Shown one piece after another: positions 47,430 to 59,060 of a stretch of DNA of 64,000 nucleotides. Numbering within the stretch: position 1 is the first letter of the stretch; each line of letters begins with the position of its first letter. Location of the stretch: NCBI GenBank assembly GCA_004794785.1, contig SJOL01005976.1, positions 551,972 through 615,971 on the forward strand, read 5' to 3'. Under the pieces are notes generated by a model that saw only the letters and a program-made list of their open reading frames with translations, was not told the origin of the DNA and made no database searches. This stretch comes from Opisthorchis felineus. Taxonomy: Eukaryota; Platyhelminthes; Trematoda; Opisthorchiida; Opisthorchiidae. The position numbers and the translations under genes were made by a program.

Positions 47430-47955
47430 ATCCCAGCTGGATTCCTCGTTCATGCTATTCTTCAACTGACTGTGCTGCATGTTTCATTTGGTACAATATT
47501 CAAGATATCGCAGCATATTTTCTTGACCGAGCAGACTACTCATAAGGATGTTGAAATCTCTTCGACAGCCCACAACCGATTCCGTCCTTCTTGGGGCTCA
47601 TCAGGTAGGTGCATTCCCTCAGTCTTCGTCAACCATACGTTCTAATTGAACGCCGAATTGTACGCAATTCGCGAATTACACTCATTTGCACTCTACCGGG
47701 CCTGTGATATCTCGAATACTGCACCAAATGAAACATAAAGCAGCCTTCGTGCGGCACATCCAGTTGAAGTTCATAAACGAGATTCAGCTGGAATTCAGTT
47801 GATTCTCGCGTTAGAACCGAATTAGTTTGCAGATGGGTGTATTCTGCGAATTGCGTGCAGTTTGGCATCTAGATAGAACATAAGGCTAACAGAAAATTGG
47901 AGACTGCGCCTACCTGATGAGACCTAGGAAGGACGAAAGCGGTTGTGGGGTGTCA
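47430..47955. repeat. Inverted and rearranged copies of an unidentified repeat
   Basis: Two modules occur in opposite orientations. Module 1 (CAGCTGG..., TGTTTCATTTGGT, ATTCAAGATATC) is on the plus strand at about 47440-47515 and on the minus strand at about 47790-47695. Module 2 (CCCACAACCG, TCGTCCTTC or close, CTCATCAGGTAGG) is on the plus strand at about 47568-47612 and on the minus strand at about 47958-47900. A third short match (CGAATTGCG) pairs 47640-47680 with 47830-47860. The module order differs between orientations, so this is not a simple palindrome. Confidence 0.7.
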
Positions 47956-50900
47956 AGTAGAAAAACCGTATGAGTAGCATGTTCCTTCAAGGGGAAAGAT
48001 AGTCCGTTAGTTGTTGCCTATTGTACTTTGCGGTTCCGCTTTGTAACAATGTTATGTATTTCATTTGAAACAGTATAGAAGATAGTACGCGTGCACACCC
48101 AGAAATTTTTTTCTTATGCTCAAATGTATCATCTGTTTTCCCCAGATAGTTCATGTACATGGTAAGTGCTCCAAATCCCTGGATAACCTAACTAATACAT
48201 TAGTCTGCGTGAGTCACGTGCTTGGATTTCAGAACGTTAAATTACTGTTGTTCAAGCACACGAAGAAATAAAAAATTGCGTATAGAAAGGAATAATATAC
48301 AGAAAGTACAACATGAACTACAACTGTCCCCGGGCAATAAATGAACGTGGTCGTTGTGCATTAAATTGAATTATTTGTTTGGATGATACCGAGCTATCAT
48401 AACAGAAACGTAGTATACAATAAAAGCAGTTTCTCATTTGTAATTTATAAAATGCAAATGAATGTCGACAGTTCACTGTCGACATGAAGCACCGTGGAGG
48501 CACATTCGATCGTGAGGTAGAGAAACGGCACAGCAGTTGAAAATATCAGCAAACCTATGTTAGTCTACCGGACTGTCATCAGTGCACCAAAGGGTGGTGA
48601 AGCTGTGCCTCTGTAAGTGGATATCCCATTCAAAGTGCTGCAGCTTAGGACAGGGACAATGTTGGATCCTCAACACAACCCAAACACCAACTACTAAGCA
48701 GCTCAGTCAGTTTCGCAAGCAGTATAGAAAGCCAGAATAAAATTCGTCGATAGCCCACTAACAGTATCGCTCGTTTCGGACTTATCAAGTGGGCGTAGTT
48801 TCCGAAACCTGATCAACTGAACACCTAATTGAATATCGTTGAAATCCGCAAACCATGTTGGCAACATAAGACTTGGATGAATCCTTCGTCAAAGATGCAG
48901 CCCATGTGACCCCTGTGGAAACGTTTGCACCGCACACTGGGTTGGAGAGTGGAATAAACAAGGCATTCGGTTATTCTCACGACAACAGCATCCTAGTGCC
49001 TTATTATGTTATTCGAGCTTTTGACTTTCGTACAGCGTAAGCAGTGAAACGACTTCTTGTGAAGCGGCAAAAATATCGGAGCAGTTGAAACAAAACTTAT
49101 CTGAGTTTGGAAAAGTACGTGCAAATGTGGTTATTAAAACATAACGTACTGACTATCGTCCGCCGAAGCGACGATATGTATTGGATTAACTAGGCCACTG
49201 TTTAAAGGTATGCGGGCGAGTAACGACAATGGCATCATATCATGCAACAACTCTGATACATCACGCTACATGCTCCGGATTGGTCTACAGGGAAAGTAAA
49301 ACACAAGAAGAAACTCGCTGTCAGACAAGCCGGGATTTTGGATCAAGCATAACAGCGTTCATCTGCTTACTCTTTGGAAACCAAACCAAAAAAGTGTAAA
49401 ATATAGTCTTCCGGTATGAGACAAATGGTCAGAATACACATCTGCGGTGACAAATAGGACGACGCAGAACAACACACGGTTGTTGAGTACTTCATACAGA
49501 CTTGTTTCTGAATGAAATTGTGCTTACCATTGGAAATCAAAACGGTGACTGAAAGAACGAGTGGAACATTTTCCACTGAAGATCAGTACAAGCAGTCTTC
49601 ACCGTTGCAGTCCGTATTCCGGACAGAGATAGCTAAAACAAAAGCAAACAGTTAAATGTCACCGTTGTTTAAATCCAAAGTCAACAGCTGTTTCGCGCAT
49701 CAGCAGCACTTATCAGGAACACTTTTCACGATAGGACAAGCCAAACGAAGTGGTAAGCTGAGGCTCTTCCAAGAGTAACACGCAGACCGAGACAACAACA
49801 AAGTAACATGAAATTTGATCTAACATCGACAGAAAACAAATCGCCATATTTTTCTACTTTTCTCGTAAGGTTATGGAGGACGAACAGCTTGTGGAGTGCT
49901 AGCAGATTAGTTAAACTAAGTGCCCCAGTTGTGAAGGCGGTTGTCCACATAAACGTGGGTCAAATGCTTTAGGAAGCCAAGAATCAAGGTATGACAGTTT
50001 CGTCCTTGTTGAGGAGCGTCTGTTGTGCATACCTCGTGGATTGTACCTGGTGTACGGTGCACGGTAACGGGGATTGTACAAGAAGCGCACGTTATAGTGT
50101 AGGATAAATGTGTGCTGTGATCCAGCACAGTTGATTCACACGAGACCTTTTATTCTTATTTAGACTCACCTGGTTGGTGTAGAGCAGTTGGTCAGGTGAT
50201 TTTTGGCTAATAGTTTTTAACATTTAACCAACGGACGGTGCACAAAATATGACAACTTACCAGGCGGTTCTCTGTTTTGAAGATGAAAAGCAATTGTGAG
50301 CGTTTTGGGTTGGGCTGCGCAGATTCAACTCATTGGGCAAAAAAATGTGCTCTATAAGAGGACACTAGAAAGCATGCCAGTCAGCGCTTTTTGCGCACCC
50401 TGAAAGTCATAATAGCAATGGAGTAAGCAGGTTGGACAGTACGAAGCCAAAAGCTTGCATTGTTTTCTGATAAGCCCTGTTAACTTTCAGACCATTTGAA
50501 GCAACTCTGGGTATGAAAAACGTCACCTATTTGGCGACTGTGTGAGCCGTTTTCGTTTCATGGTTAAGATACACGTCTTTAGAAGCCAGAGAGATAAGGT
50601 CACCGGACGCCCACAGTTTTCTTGGACTGATTGCAACTTCACCCCATGGGTGTACAAAGCACCCAGTTGACTAAACCGCACCCATCTTGTCCGACAGGTG
50701 GATGGATCACAAACAAGAATAAACCCACAGACAGAGGTAATGAAAATTCCAAGTGGTGGAGCCAACCAATAATGGTTAGCCGCACTGAAATCACGGCATT
50801 GCACACCAGAACGATTTGGGCAAAACCCATGATAGGGAACCACTGCCTACTTTTAAAAACCCCAGGAGAGGATAAACTATCGGATTGTCTAATGCTGATC

Positions 50901-52929
50901 CAGAGTGAAAATAATTCACGTGTAAAAAGTCCCGAAAGAACATGCCGGAAACTATCACGCAACAAATCAATTCTATTGAGATTTCTTTCAGAGCTCAGCT
51001 AGCAAATTCTTTATAAGCGATAAGTTCCTGTGAACCTGTCAGCATGCTTTCATCGTTCGGAAAATGGGCCGTAAAACTAATGATTCTGTTTCCTGAGGGT
51101 GACATGCCAGAACAAAATGGACGGGAGGAAAAGTGGACGGCCTATTTTCCACACCTTGCTCTCTCTCTCTCTCCCTCACCCAGTAAGCACACAAACTGTG
51201 CCTTTTCCAACAGAAACAAACCCATTGTTGATGAATCACCGTTTCGGAACAATGTGTCGGGCGCGTCTGACCAGCAGATGGTCACCTGGACGTAAGATCG
51301 ATCTTATCTACTGGTCGTACCGACCGACTATTACCTTTAAGGCTGTCCAAGAGATTAGCGCAGAGGACAATAATCAGCTTCTGACTGTAAGGTGCACAAT
51401 GATATAGCAGAGTGAAAACAGACGTGGTATCAGTATCACAGGGAGAGAATTGGTGAACAGAGTGTAGGAATCTTTGGCTGCCTGGACCTCATACGAACAG
51501 ATCATCAAGTTGTCTTTTCCACTTTCCCATCTACAGTGAGGTAATCTTTAGTGCGGAATCGCTTACGATGATTATCAGTAACCGGATCACTGCTTAATAC
51601 AGAGCCCTAGTTTTTTTATGAGGCCTTCGAATGTGATTTTATGATGGGCCTTTATTCACCATATAATTACAAGGACAAGGAACAGGTAGGCATACCGCCT
51701 CCAAAAAACCAAGTGAGTTGGGCCTTATTTGATGGAAAAATTCCAAAAAGTTTGTGGAAGCCACGTACAGTCACACAGTCATATTAAATATAAAGACTTG
51801 CAGGACGCATTAACAGAGGCAGAATAATGTGTAACCTTTATAAATGGGATCAAATATCTTATTTTGCGGTTTTAGCTTCAGATACCGAGTCTGGTGGGTC
51901 TTATACCTAGTAAACTTTGTTCAGTGAACACAAAAAATAAGCACCGCCAGGAACGATGAAGCGGTCCGGTTAACACGCAAAAAACTGACATTGGATGGTT
52001 TAACGTCACTCAGATGATGAGTGAATGGAGTAATGAATCCACCTACAACTTACTACGACGGTGAGAAGAACAACCCACCAGCCGTTACTAACACACTACT
52101 TTGTGATTGGCTTGCGGTCCATAGATAGTTTACCACCATCAACACCAGAGAACTCACGGCAGCCACAGTGCCATTAGTCCCGGAGATTCACTCTCCGCTT
52201 TGTTCAGGTGTGCGAGTTAACTCAGTTAGTGCAATAGATGCAGGAAGACGAAGCGCTCTCGTTCTGTAGAGGGCTGACTACGATGGTGCCGACATTGTTC
52301 GTTCAGCACGTGCCAATCACTATGGTATAAGTCTGATCGCTATGACTAGAATGCCTAAACTCAATATAGCTTGGAAGAAGTCTTCGGCTCTCTGTAAAGT
52401 TTCTTTAGCCAACGATAATTCTGCGCAAACTGAACACAATGCAGGAAACACAGATTCGTCACAGTCGTAGTTTTATTGACCATATAGTCGCACAACGCCA
52501 AGTGCACAGGCTACAACATTTGTACTAAAGACCCGAAATCCTAATACTTGTGGACAAAAACAACGCTTGGTTCTTTTGACAGGATGGTTATCTAGGCTCT
52601 TCTTGTAAACTAAGGTGTTATTGCTACCCGTGGCCCCTTACGCTCATGCGCCAGTACAATCGAAGGTGTACAGAAAACCGCCATCATCCTATAGAACAGT
52701 GGTATTTGATAGATCAGTCCTATCTCGCTTTCAGCTATCTTTTGAGGCCATTTGACGTTGGTCTAGGGTTGGGGGTGCAGTTCTTCTCTGCGGTCGCGAA
52801 AGCTAGCCAGTGTGCATATAGAGCACTGAAGGTTTTGACCACCGATATCCTCACAGGATTTCATAGGCGTAGTGGCAGCAGCATGTCAGAAAGAGATTGT
52901 CCGTTGGCAGAGAAAGTATTGATTTTCAA
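47956..52929. other. No supportable gene
   Basis: The largest antisense pair is at 50631-51002 (+) and 50639-50965 (-), the minus product hydrophobic and the plus product polar; neither has clear splice support. A GTAAGG donor-like site near 51390 ends a plus frame from about 51250, but no acceptor is convincing. A short GTCGACAGTTCACTGTCGAC palindrome lies at about 48465-48484, and a CT-repeat at 51161-51176. Confidence 0.3.
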
Positions 52930-53035
52930 TCCGACCTAACCACTTCGCATCACCTGTTGCGATGGCTGGGACAAGTGTACCTAATCACCCACCATTCAGG
53001 GCCTTACGCACGCACCGAGTTGGGTTAGAAAGGGG
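52930..53035 (+). pseudogene. RTE-type LINE fragment, C-terminal region
   Basis: One plus-strand frame reads HHLLRWLGQVYLITHHSGPY, resembling the family's 'HxLRWLGHVLRMPxHRLPRR' segment downstream of the reverse transcriptase. Only about 35 codons are recognisable. The upstream 97-codon frame (52646-52939) has no clear match. Confidence 0.45.
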
Positions 53036-54179
53036 AATTGGGTTGTCAATAAACGGCCTGTGTTTTGGAGATGAAAGTTCTCATCACACTGAGCTCCGTC
53101 TTGGAAGAACATCGGTTTCGGCATCTGCTGCAAACGTATGAAAATCCATCGTTAGACCGAAGTTATTGCGATCCATATTGACCGAACTGAGAATGATTGC
53201 ATAGGTTTTCAATGGAGAAAATTACCAACTGGTCAACCCAAGGTTGCTGTGAATGCTGTAGGCATAGGTCCACCAGGAGGAGATAATAGCAAACGACTTT
53301 TAACGAAGCCTGATTCAGCCACCGACTTTACAAAACAACAATTAAGAGAATCCATACGACTCTAAACTACCAAACATGACACAGGCGACAGAGGCTACAG
53401 AGCAACATGAAAGCGTCGAATTTGTTAGGAGTCAGTGGAACTTCAATGCGCTTGCAAGGAAAGAAATCCCAGAAGATCTAAGATACCAGTAACGGTATGT
53501 TGGATATGTGAACAGCAGAAGTCCTTTCGCTTTCCAATCACTCGGAACTCATGTGCATCATAATGACTTTTTGGGATGCCATGAATCAGGTTGTCTTCGA
53601 CATTCCACAACTGGCACTCAAACAATGTTTCATCGACCATCATATTTGTTTTACCGCGTGCAGACAGGTTGGCTGATATCACACTACATAGCAATTACCG
53701 TGTGCCTAACCTCCAATAAGACAGCGTCAGATATAACTATAATCCGATACGCCATATAGATCCACATTGGAAGGTCTGCGAATGGTCAAACAGGACTAAC
53801 AGCCAATGAATCCCATTGCCAGCTTGCTTTTTGCGAGCATCAAGGTTCCGGCGTTTGCCACATATTCAAGTATCCACAGTTCGGTTCGGTTGATATCAAC
53901 TAAATCGGTCAGTTACATCTCCATAGTGTTCAGTCGCAGCTTTAATAGGCTCTAATTACGGTGTGGCAGCGGTTGTTCCGAAGGTAAACGCCGATTTCGT
54001 CCAGTCTCTGAGAGCAAATTGTGGCAACACCTTAATGAAACTGAGTTGGAGGGTGCAACAAATCTGAAGTGCGGTATTTTACAGAGCTAAACCTGTTTTG
54101 AATTTGAAAAGTCTGATCTCACTCTATCTGAGGAGCTCACGACTACTATAGACATTTAACGTCACACCTCTCGTTGACC
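53036..54179. other. No supportable gene
   Basis: Short frames at 53443-53694 (-) and 53508-53759 (+) are antisense to each other and show no motif. Possibly decayed repeat sequence, but nothing I can name. Confidence 0.3.
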
Positions 54180-54310
54180 CGTTATGATTCCCAAAATGGA
54201 AAGAAGACGGGACAAGGACGATGACCTACGACCAAACCGCCACAAACATTCGAGGTATTTACACCTCCAAAACCCAGTCAGTCAGAACAGAAACTAACAG
54301 CACGAACGCC
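54180..54310 (-). repeat. RTE 3' untranslated remnant, related to the element at 57650-59060
   Basis: Read on the minus strand, this matches the sequence just after the coding relic of the RTE copy at 57650-59060 (57655-57745). Shared blocks include ACATTCGAGGTA (as written on the plus strand), ACGCC/ACACC followed by TCCAAA, and CAGTCRGW. No coding remnant is recognised upstream (54311-55400). Confidence 0.6.
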
Positions 54311-55720
54311 ACTGACAGCAGTTAGTCGCCAGATTCCTGATGGCCGGATGTTATTCGTATGCGTACTATGTCAGCTACCCTACTTGATTCAGATCTGGAA
54401 CGGTTATTTTTATGGTTTGTCACGCCCGAAGCTATCCCCAATCTACCTCAGCCAAATGCAGTTAGTTTTGTAAATCCACAGCAACTGACTGCGTCTGTAT
54501 TCTGATTTTCTATTCAGTCTAACGGTCAGGTCGATATATTGTTCGTCCCATATGGGGGAGGCAGGAGAAGCCTAGTGGCATTTTCCGAGTATGTACAGAT
54601 CTGAACCGACGACACAGACCACCTTTATCGCTGCGCAACAAAAAATGTCACAGGTTTTAGCCACGTACCCAAATTTATTATCCAGCAGTTACGGAATGTC
54701 GCAGACGACATGTACTATATGAAATGCGGGCTGGAAATAAGATAACGGTGAGAAATGCAAATCGAACCAACAGGTGTAAACCCCTAAAATGATGATTTCG
54801 TACCATCGCTAGGTATTCTTTTAGACAAGTTTGAAATCCCCGTGCCTCCAGTTGCTCTCAAAAGCTTCCAAAGTCATACGGCGATATTCCTGTCGCACAA
54901 TCAGACGGCTTTGTCAGGATCATCCTACAGAAATTTTACGACTAGGATTTTACCTAACAGGGAGGAAGACGTTGGGGTTTTCAACAATGCTCACGCTTCG
55001 TGCAAACTCTGACATTGATGCGTGTATATTTGCCGATCACCCACTGCTGGTCAACTCATTATACTTATTCGTTCAACTGACTGACTAATTTTCACTCATC
55101 AGGTAAGGCTTTTGACTGTTTTCGGGTTATGCTGCACCAAATATCGCCGTCATGCAAGAAGGCTATTCCGAATCTTCGGGCTGAAACACTTTCGGTGGGA
55201 TTAATACATGTGACGCACGCAAACAGCATCTCTCTTCACTTCCTCTACCGCGTTGCAACGACGAAATGACTTTGCATCCTCACCATGATGAACATCAGAT
55301 GAAACAATCAGGATATTTATTCGGAAACGATGCTTCATTTTTCTATGTAATGATTAAGAGTGACAACCCATTCATTCACAACAATGACGCCAAACCTCTT
55401 CCACTCCAGGAGAATGGGTAGCAAGCGAAGCTTCGAAGCTTCTTCATGGCTGCCTATTTCACTGTGAAACAGGCTAAACAACAGGCACCCTTGCTTGCAT
55501 GCTGGATTCACTTTCTAGTGTTACGTACAGTCCGTCTGAGCTTAGGTCTCAAGACCCAAGTATGGCTGTTGAACTGAACTGCACTCCACATCTATTTCTT
55601 TCCACTTACGGTTGCGCACCTCTGATGATCAACACCCTATCGTGGCTTGTTTTGCCGCGTTTGGTATTGTTTTATCCCATCAAGCTAAAGTGTCCTGCTT
55701 GACTGCATGTATTTCGAGTA
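54311..55720. other. No supportable gene
   Basis: Plus-strand frames at 54831-55088 and 55499-55702 were inspected; neither shows motifs or paired splice sites. It may contain decayed RTE coding sequence belonging to the 3' remnant at 54180-54310. Confidence 0.3.
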
Positions 55721-55909
55721 TGGCGAGATGGCTCAGTGGTTAGAGCGCGAATTTACTGACCGGAAGGTCCGTGGTTCGAACCCGACATCTGCCTCTCGAC
55801 TTCCCCTGTCTAGGCTTGGGTAACCTGACAGTATCCCAGCCCTCGTGCTTCCTTCTGGTGGCACGCCAGTTAAGCACCAAAAGGGTGCTACAACTGAAAG
55901 AGCTTTTTT
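55721..55909 (+). repeat. tRNA-derived SINE, major family, copy 3 (best preserved)
   Basis: It starts TGGCGAGATGGCTCAGTGGT (A box within) and continues with AGAGCGCGAATTTACTGACC and AAGGTCCGTGGTTCGAACCC (perfect-looking B box). The body is CTCGACTTCCCCTGTCTAGG, TGGGTAACCTGACAGTATCC, GTGCTTCCTTCTGGTGGCAC and AAGGGTGCTACAACTGAAAG, with a T-run at the end (55903-55909). Intact A and B boxes suggest a relatively young copy. Confidence 0.92.
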
Positions 55910-56299
55910 CGAGTCATCAGTGTGTGGTTCGCCTGGCAATGTCTACGAGAGCGCCCCATAAGCACTGATAACCGCTGCTTGTTCACGTATTCACCTACGC
56001 CACAGCAGACCTTCAAGGACAGTTTTTATGACGTCGTGAGTGCTTTATTAAGGCAAACTAAAAGCCCAGATACTGTTACGGTTGCGGGATCTGTGAACGC
56101 TCCAAGTGGGCAGACTTAGCGCTACAGAGGTTCAGTGGATAGTAGTGCAGGATGAGAATCGAGGCGCACGGACAAAGAAGAACGTCTGTTGTTGGCATGT
56201 ACTAACCACAGACTATTGCTGCAAAATCTCAACTTCCAAATCAACCAAAACAGCCTAGTGACATGGTGGCCCCCACATGCCTTCCAGTCCCTAACACAG

Positions 56300-56753
56300 A
56301 TGGGGCATATCACTGGTAGTTATAGGCGGCGTGATTCGATTTACTGACTGTCACTCGTTCTGGAACATTTATGTGGTTACTGATCACGTGCCTATCCGTG
56401 GCCGTTTCTATTCGCCCATTTTTGGGAACGGCACACCTTACCCGGCCATCGAGGGGCTCTCGAACCCTAGCATGAAACAAACGTGTAAAAATCACCTATT
56501 GAAGTCTCCTTCGGATAACCCATCCTCCGATGTCGACACTTACTTGAAAGTACTATCCGCGCCCTCTGCTTGTGAAACGGCTCAATTAACTGCAGCCGGG
56601 CAGTTGATTTCCTGCATAATTCTAGACTTTTTCGAAGCTCACAGCAAACCAGCGCTCCTCTGTTTGCCCGGTTTGTGGAGAGTTGGAAGGAGAGAAAGTA
56701 GTGAAAACTTGGTGGAAAAACCCTTTGTCTATAGTGAAAAGGAACAGATGTCA
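56300..56753 (+). CDS. Candidate coding exon, plus strand, unknown function
   Basis: Seen: an acceptor with a long pyrimidine-rich approach (CCTTCCAGTCCCTAACACAG) and a donor ATGTCA followed by GTGAGA. The 454 bp leave one base plus 151 open codons, entering in phase 2 and leaving in phase 0. The product is protein-like: hydrophobic start (WGISLVVIGGVIRF), then HVPIRGRFYSPIFGNGTPYP, Ser/Asn-rich middle, and a hydrophobic stretch LISCIILDFF. The strand opposite is next to, and may overlap, the end of the RTE relic at 56760-57500, so the possibility that this is repeat-derived remains. No known family recognised. Confidence 0.4.
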
Positions 56754-56759
56754 GTGAGA

Positions 56760-57500
56760 TGAAGATAGCGAACTAGGTGCTGCTAGATGGCACCGGGGAT
56801 TACACGTTTGGAGTCCCGTAATGTCCTTAGATCGGAGGGACCAAGTTTTGCAGCCATACCGTTGGGCTGATCTCGCAGCTAACTTGTATACACGACAACC
56901 CAGTCTCGGCGAAATTCGTTCTTGATGTCACAGATGATGCAGGTAGGCAAATGATTATGGAGCTTTGCTGCTACGTGCATTGACCTCATCCGTCACGGTA
57001 CAGCTGCCGAGATACGTAAACAGACCACCTGTGTCATACTTCTTAATTTGATGCTTCATAAGGGCAAGGTGATCGAAAATCCCGAGGTAAGCATTTGCGT
57101 GTGGAAAGTGCAAAACCCTTTCTGAAACAACAGGTTGGTTAGAGTAGACTGTGCAGACTGGTGATCATCAAATAACAAAACGGCGTTATCTGCCCAATCC
57201 AAACCGATTAATCTCCATCTGGGTACCATTTTGACTCCCAGATTTTCGGTCCCTTGAAATGTGCATTCCATGCTTGCATTAATGTCAAAATTGAACACAA
57301 AGAGTGACGGACGGCTAGCTTGGTGAACATTACTGGTTGTGGAAAGTGCTTGGACAGTTCAACCCGAACGAGGGTGCTAGAATGTTGACCATCTTCCGGA
57401 GCGTTTCTCTCTTTTCATGTATCTTTCTTGTATCTATGTATCATGTGTCTACACGGTCAAAGGCCTCTTGGAAGTTAATAACAGAAGCGCCCGTTTGTCG
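56760..57500 (-). pseudogene. RTE-type LINE relic: palm domain to C-terminal region
   Basis: Minus-strand pieces occur in order. INFQEAFDRVD (about 57480) is the first catalytic-aspartate motif 'xDFxxAFDSVxR'. The frame 57056-57298 opens FNFDINASMECTFQGTEN ('LFNFxIDxIM') and continues to LDWADNAVLLFDD, a degraded 'YADDxVLL' box (YADD to WADN). After a frameshift come FTYLGSCTVTDEVNARSSKA and RVYKLAARSARRYGCKTW, the 'YLGSxI' and 'RVYxAxVRSxLLYGxExW' segments. The second catalytic aspartate of the pair is replaced by Asn, so the copy is inactive. It is independent of the copy at 57650-59060, which repeats the same domains. Confidence 0.8.
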
Positions 57501-57649
57501 AAGATAAACATGGGGCTATTCAGGCATCAAAGGTAATGCAAAAACCATCATTATTGTCGGCAACACCAGCGAAAAACACTGGCAGTCCACTGCACTACGA
57601 CCATGACGATTTATTTGACTGGAGTCCTAAATAGAAAGAAAAGTAAACG

Positions 57650-59060
57650 CGTCAGAGAGTAGGAACTAGGACTAACCGATCACGAACATTCGAGGTACCT
57701 ACGCCTTCCAAATTCAGTCGGACAACAAGGATGGAATGTCAGTGACATCGGCTGGGCGCCACATTCTTCAATGTGTCAATGTAAACCCGTGAAGGGTCAC
57801 TCGGACCCCATCCTGAAAGGTGAGCAGCACCAGCAGCATCCGGATTTTTCGAAACAGCCGTCATTTCTTTTTGTCATGTCACATTCTCCGCACATCTAGG
57901 TTTCAGGCGTTCTGAATTGGGGAGGCAAAACAACGATCTCGGCAGACGGAACCCCCCCATGCAAGACACAACCAAGCCATACCAGTTTGCAGTGCTTGAT
58001 GCATTCCTGGAGTGAATTACCTTCTGATTCGCTAAAGGCCCGTTTTCTGATCATTCAATTACGAACTTGTTGATTCCAGCGGATTCCAGCCATAGCCCCG
58101 AGATATCGGTCATCGAGAACCTGGAGAATTCTCATATCCTCCACATGCAGCGGCCAAGTCTCGCAACCGTACAACCACGGAGTCCGCACCTTGAGTTGAT
58201 ACACAATTCCTGTGACACCCAGTGGTATACATTTTTGGCGTCACAAGTGACAAGTTGGCAAACACACTTCTGGTCTCTGAGAATCATATGCTGACTTAGT
58301 CTGTTACACTTCCAACGGCACGAAATTGCACTAAATGGATGCAGAGGATTGGATGATCCTGGCTGGTTTTTCTGGTAACGCTCGCGCCCCTTCCTTCTTT
58401 TCAAAGATGAGGACAATATCGTCTGCGTAGTCCACGTCGACAAGACTCCCGCTCGACGAGACCTGAACATCGGGGGTTTTCAGACCTTCCGGATTTCGAA
58501 TCACTATCTCACAATGGTGAACTTAAACGTCCTTGTGGTATACCACTGCTTGTTGGTAAGCTTTTCAAGAGCTTCTCATACACTCCCACGCACCCGTAAG
58601 TGTATGAATATAAAGAGCGCATGACATTTACGAAATTCCGGCGCATGTCCTGCTGCATAGATGTGTCGAGATGAATGAGCTGGTCGGCGGATTTAGACGC
58701 TCCCTTGAAGTCAAGGAACACCAAGATTTTAGAGAGTATATACGCATACCGTTGCTCTAACACTTGACGGAATGTGAAGATGTGGTCTACACTACCCCAT
58801 TCCTGCCGGAATCCTGCCTGTTGTTCTCGGGTCACGCCTTGATGCGCTGTTATGAGATGACATAACATAAGCGATGCGAAGAGTCTGGTTACAACGGAAA
58901 TCAGTGTAACTCCTCTGCGATTGCCAGACTCACTGAGAACATCCTTTTTGAAAAAAGGACAGTACTGTCGGCTCATCTCAGTTGGCGAAGACGGCCTCTC
59001 ACCAAGACAGACGCAAATAAATTGTGCGACTGAGGATCCCACATCCACCCTTAAATAGAA
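57650..59060 (-). pseudogene. RTE-type LINE relic, longest copy: reverse transcriptase, C-terminus and 3' end
   Basis: Minus strand. The 179-codon frame at 58509-59048 carries FFKKDVLSESGNRRGVTLIS ('xFKKGxxxxCxNxRGISL'), VVTRLFASLMLCHLI, REQQAGFRQEWGSVDHIFTF ('REQQAGFRxGRGCxDxIFTLRQ') and FLDFKGASKSADQL, the first catalytic motif with AFDS changed to ASKS. It ends GIPQGRLSSPL ('GVRQGCPLSPF'). After a shift, DVDYADDIVLIFEKKEGA at about 58430 keeps an intact YADD. Then come LYGCETWPLHVEDMRILQV and YLGAMAGIRWNQQ (about 58200-58070), then KLVWLGCVLHG, then a 3' untranslated region to about 57655. At least three frameshifts or stops. The endonuclease domain is not recognised upstream of 59060. Confidence 0.88.

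Noticed and set aside
50631..51002. Antisense pair; the minus product (50639-50965) looks like a multi-span membrane protein
   Set aside because: The hydrophobicity is what one expects from the complement of a polar, Asn/Lys/Thr-rich reading. No start context, acceptor or family signature.
51161..51176. CT-rich microsatellite within a plus-strand frame
   Set aside because: Only about 16 bases of imperfect CT repeat; mentioned in the gap entry but too short to list separately.
55721..55792. Possible functional tRNA gene
   Set aside because: It has A and B boxes but continues into the SINE body shared with three other copies, and the acceptor stem does not close cleanly. Called a SINE instead.
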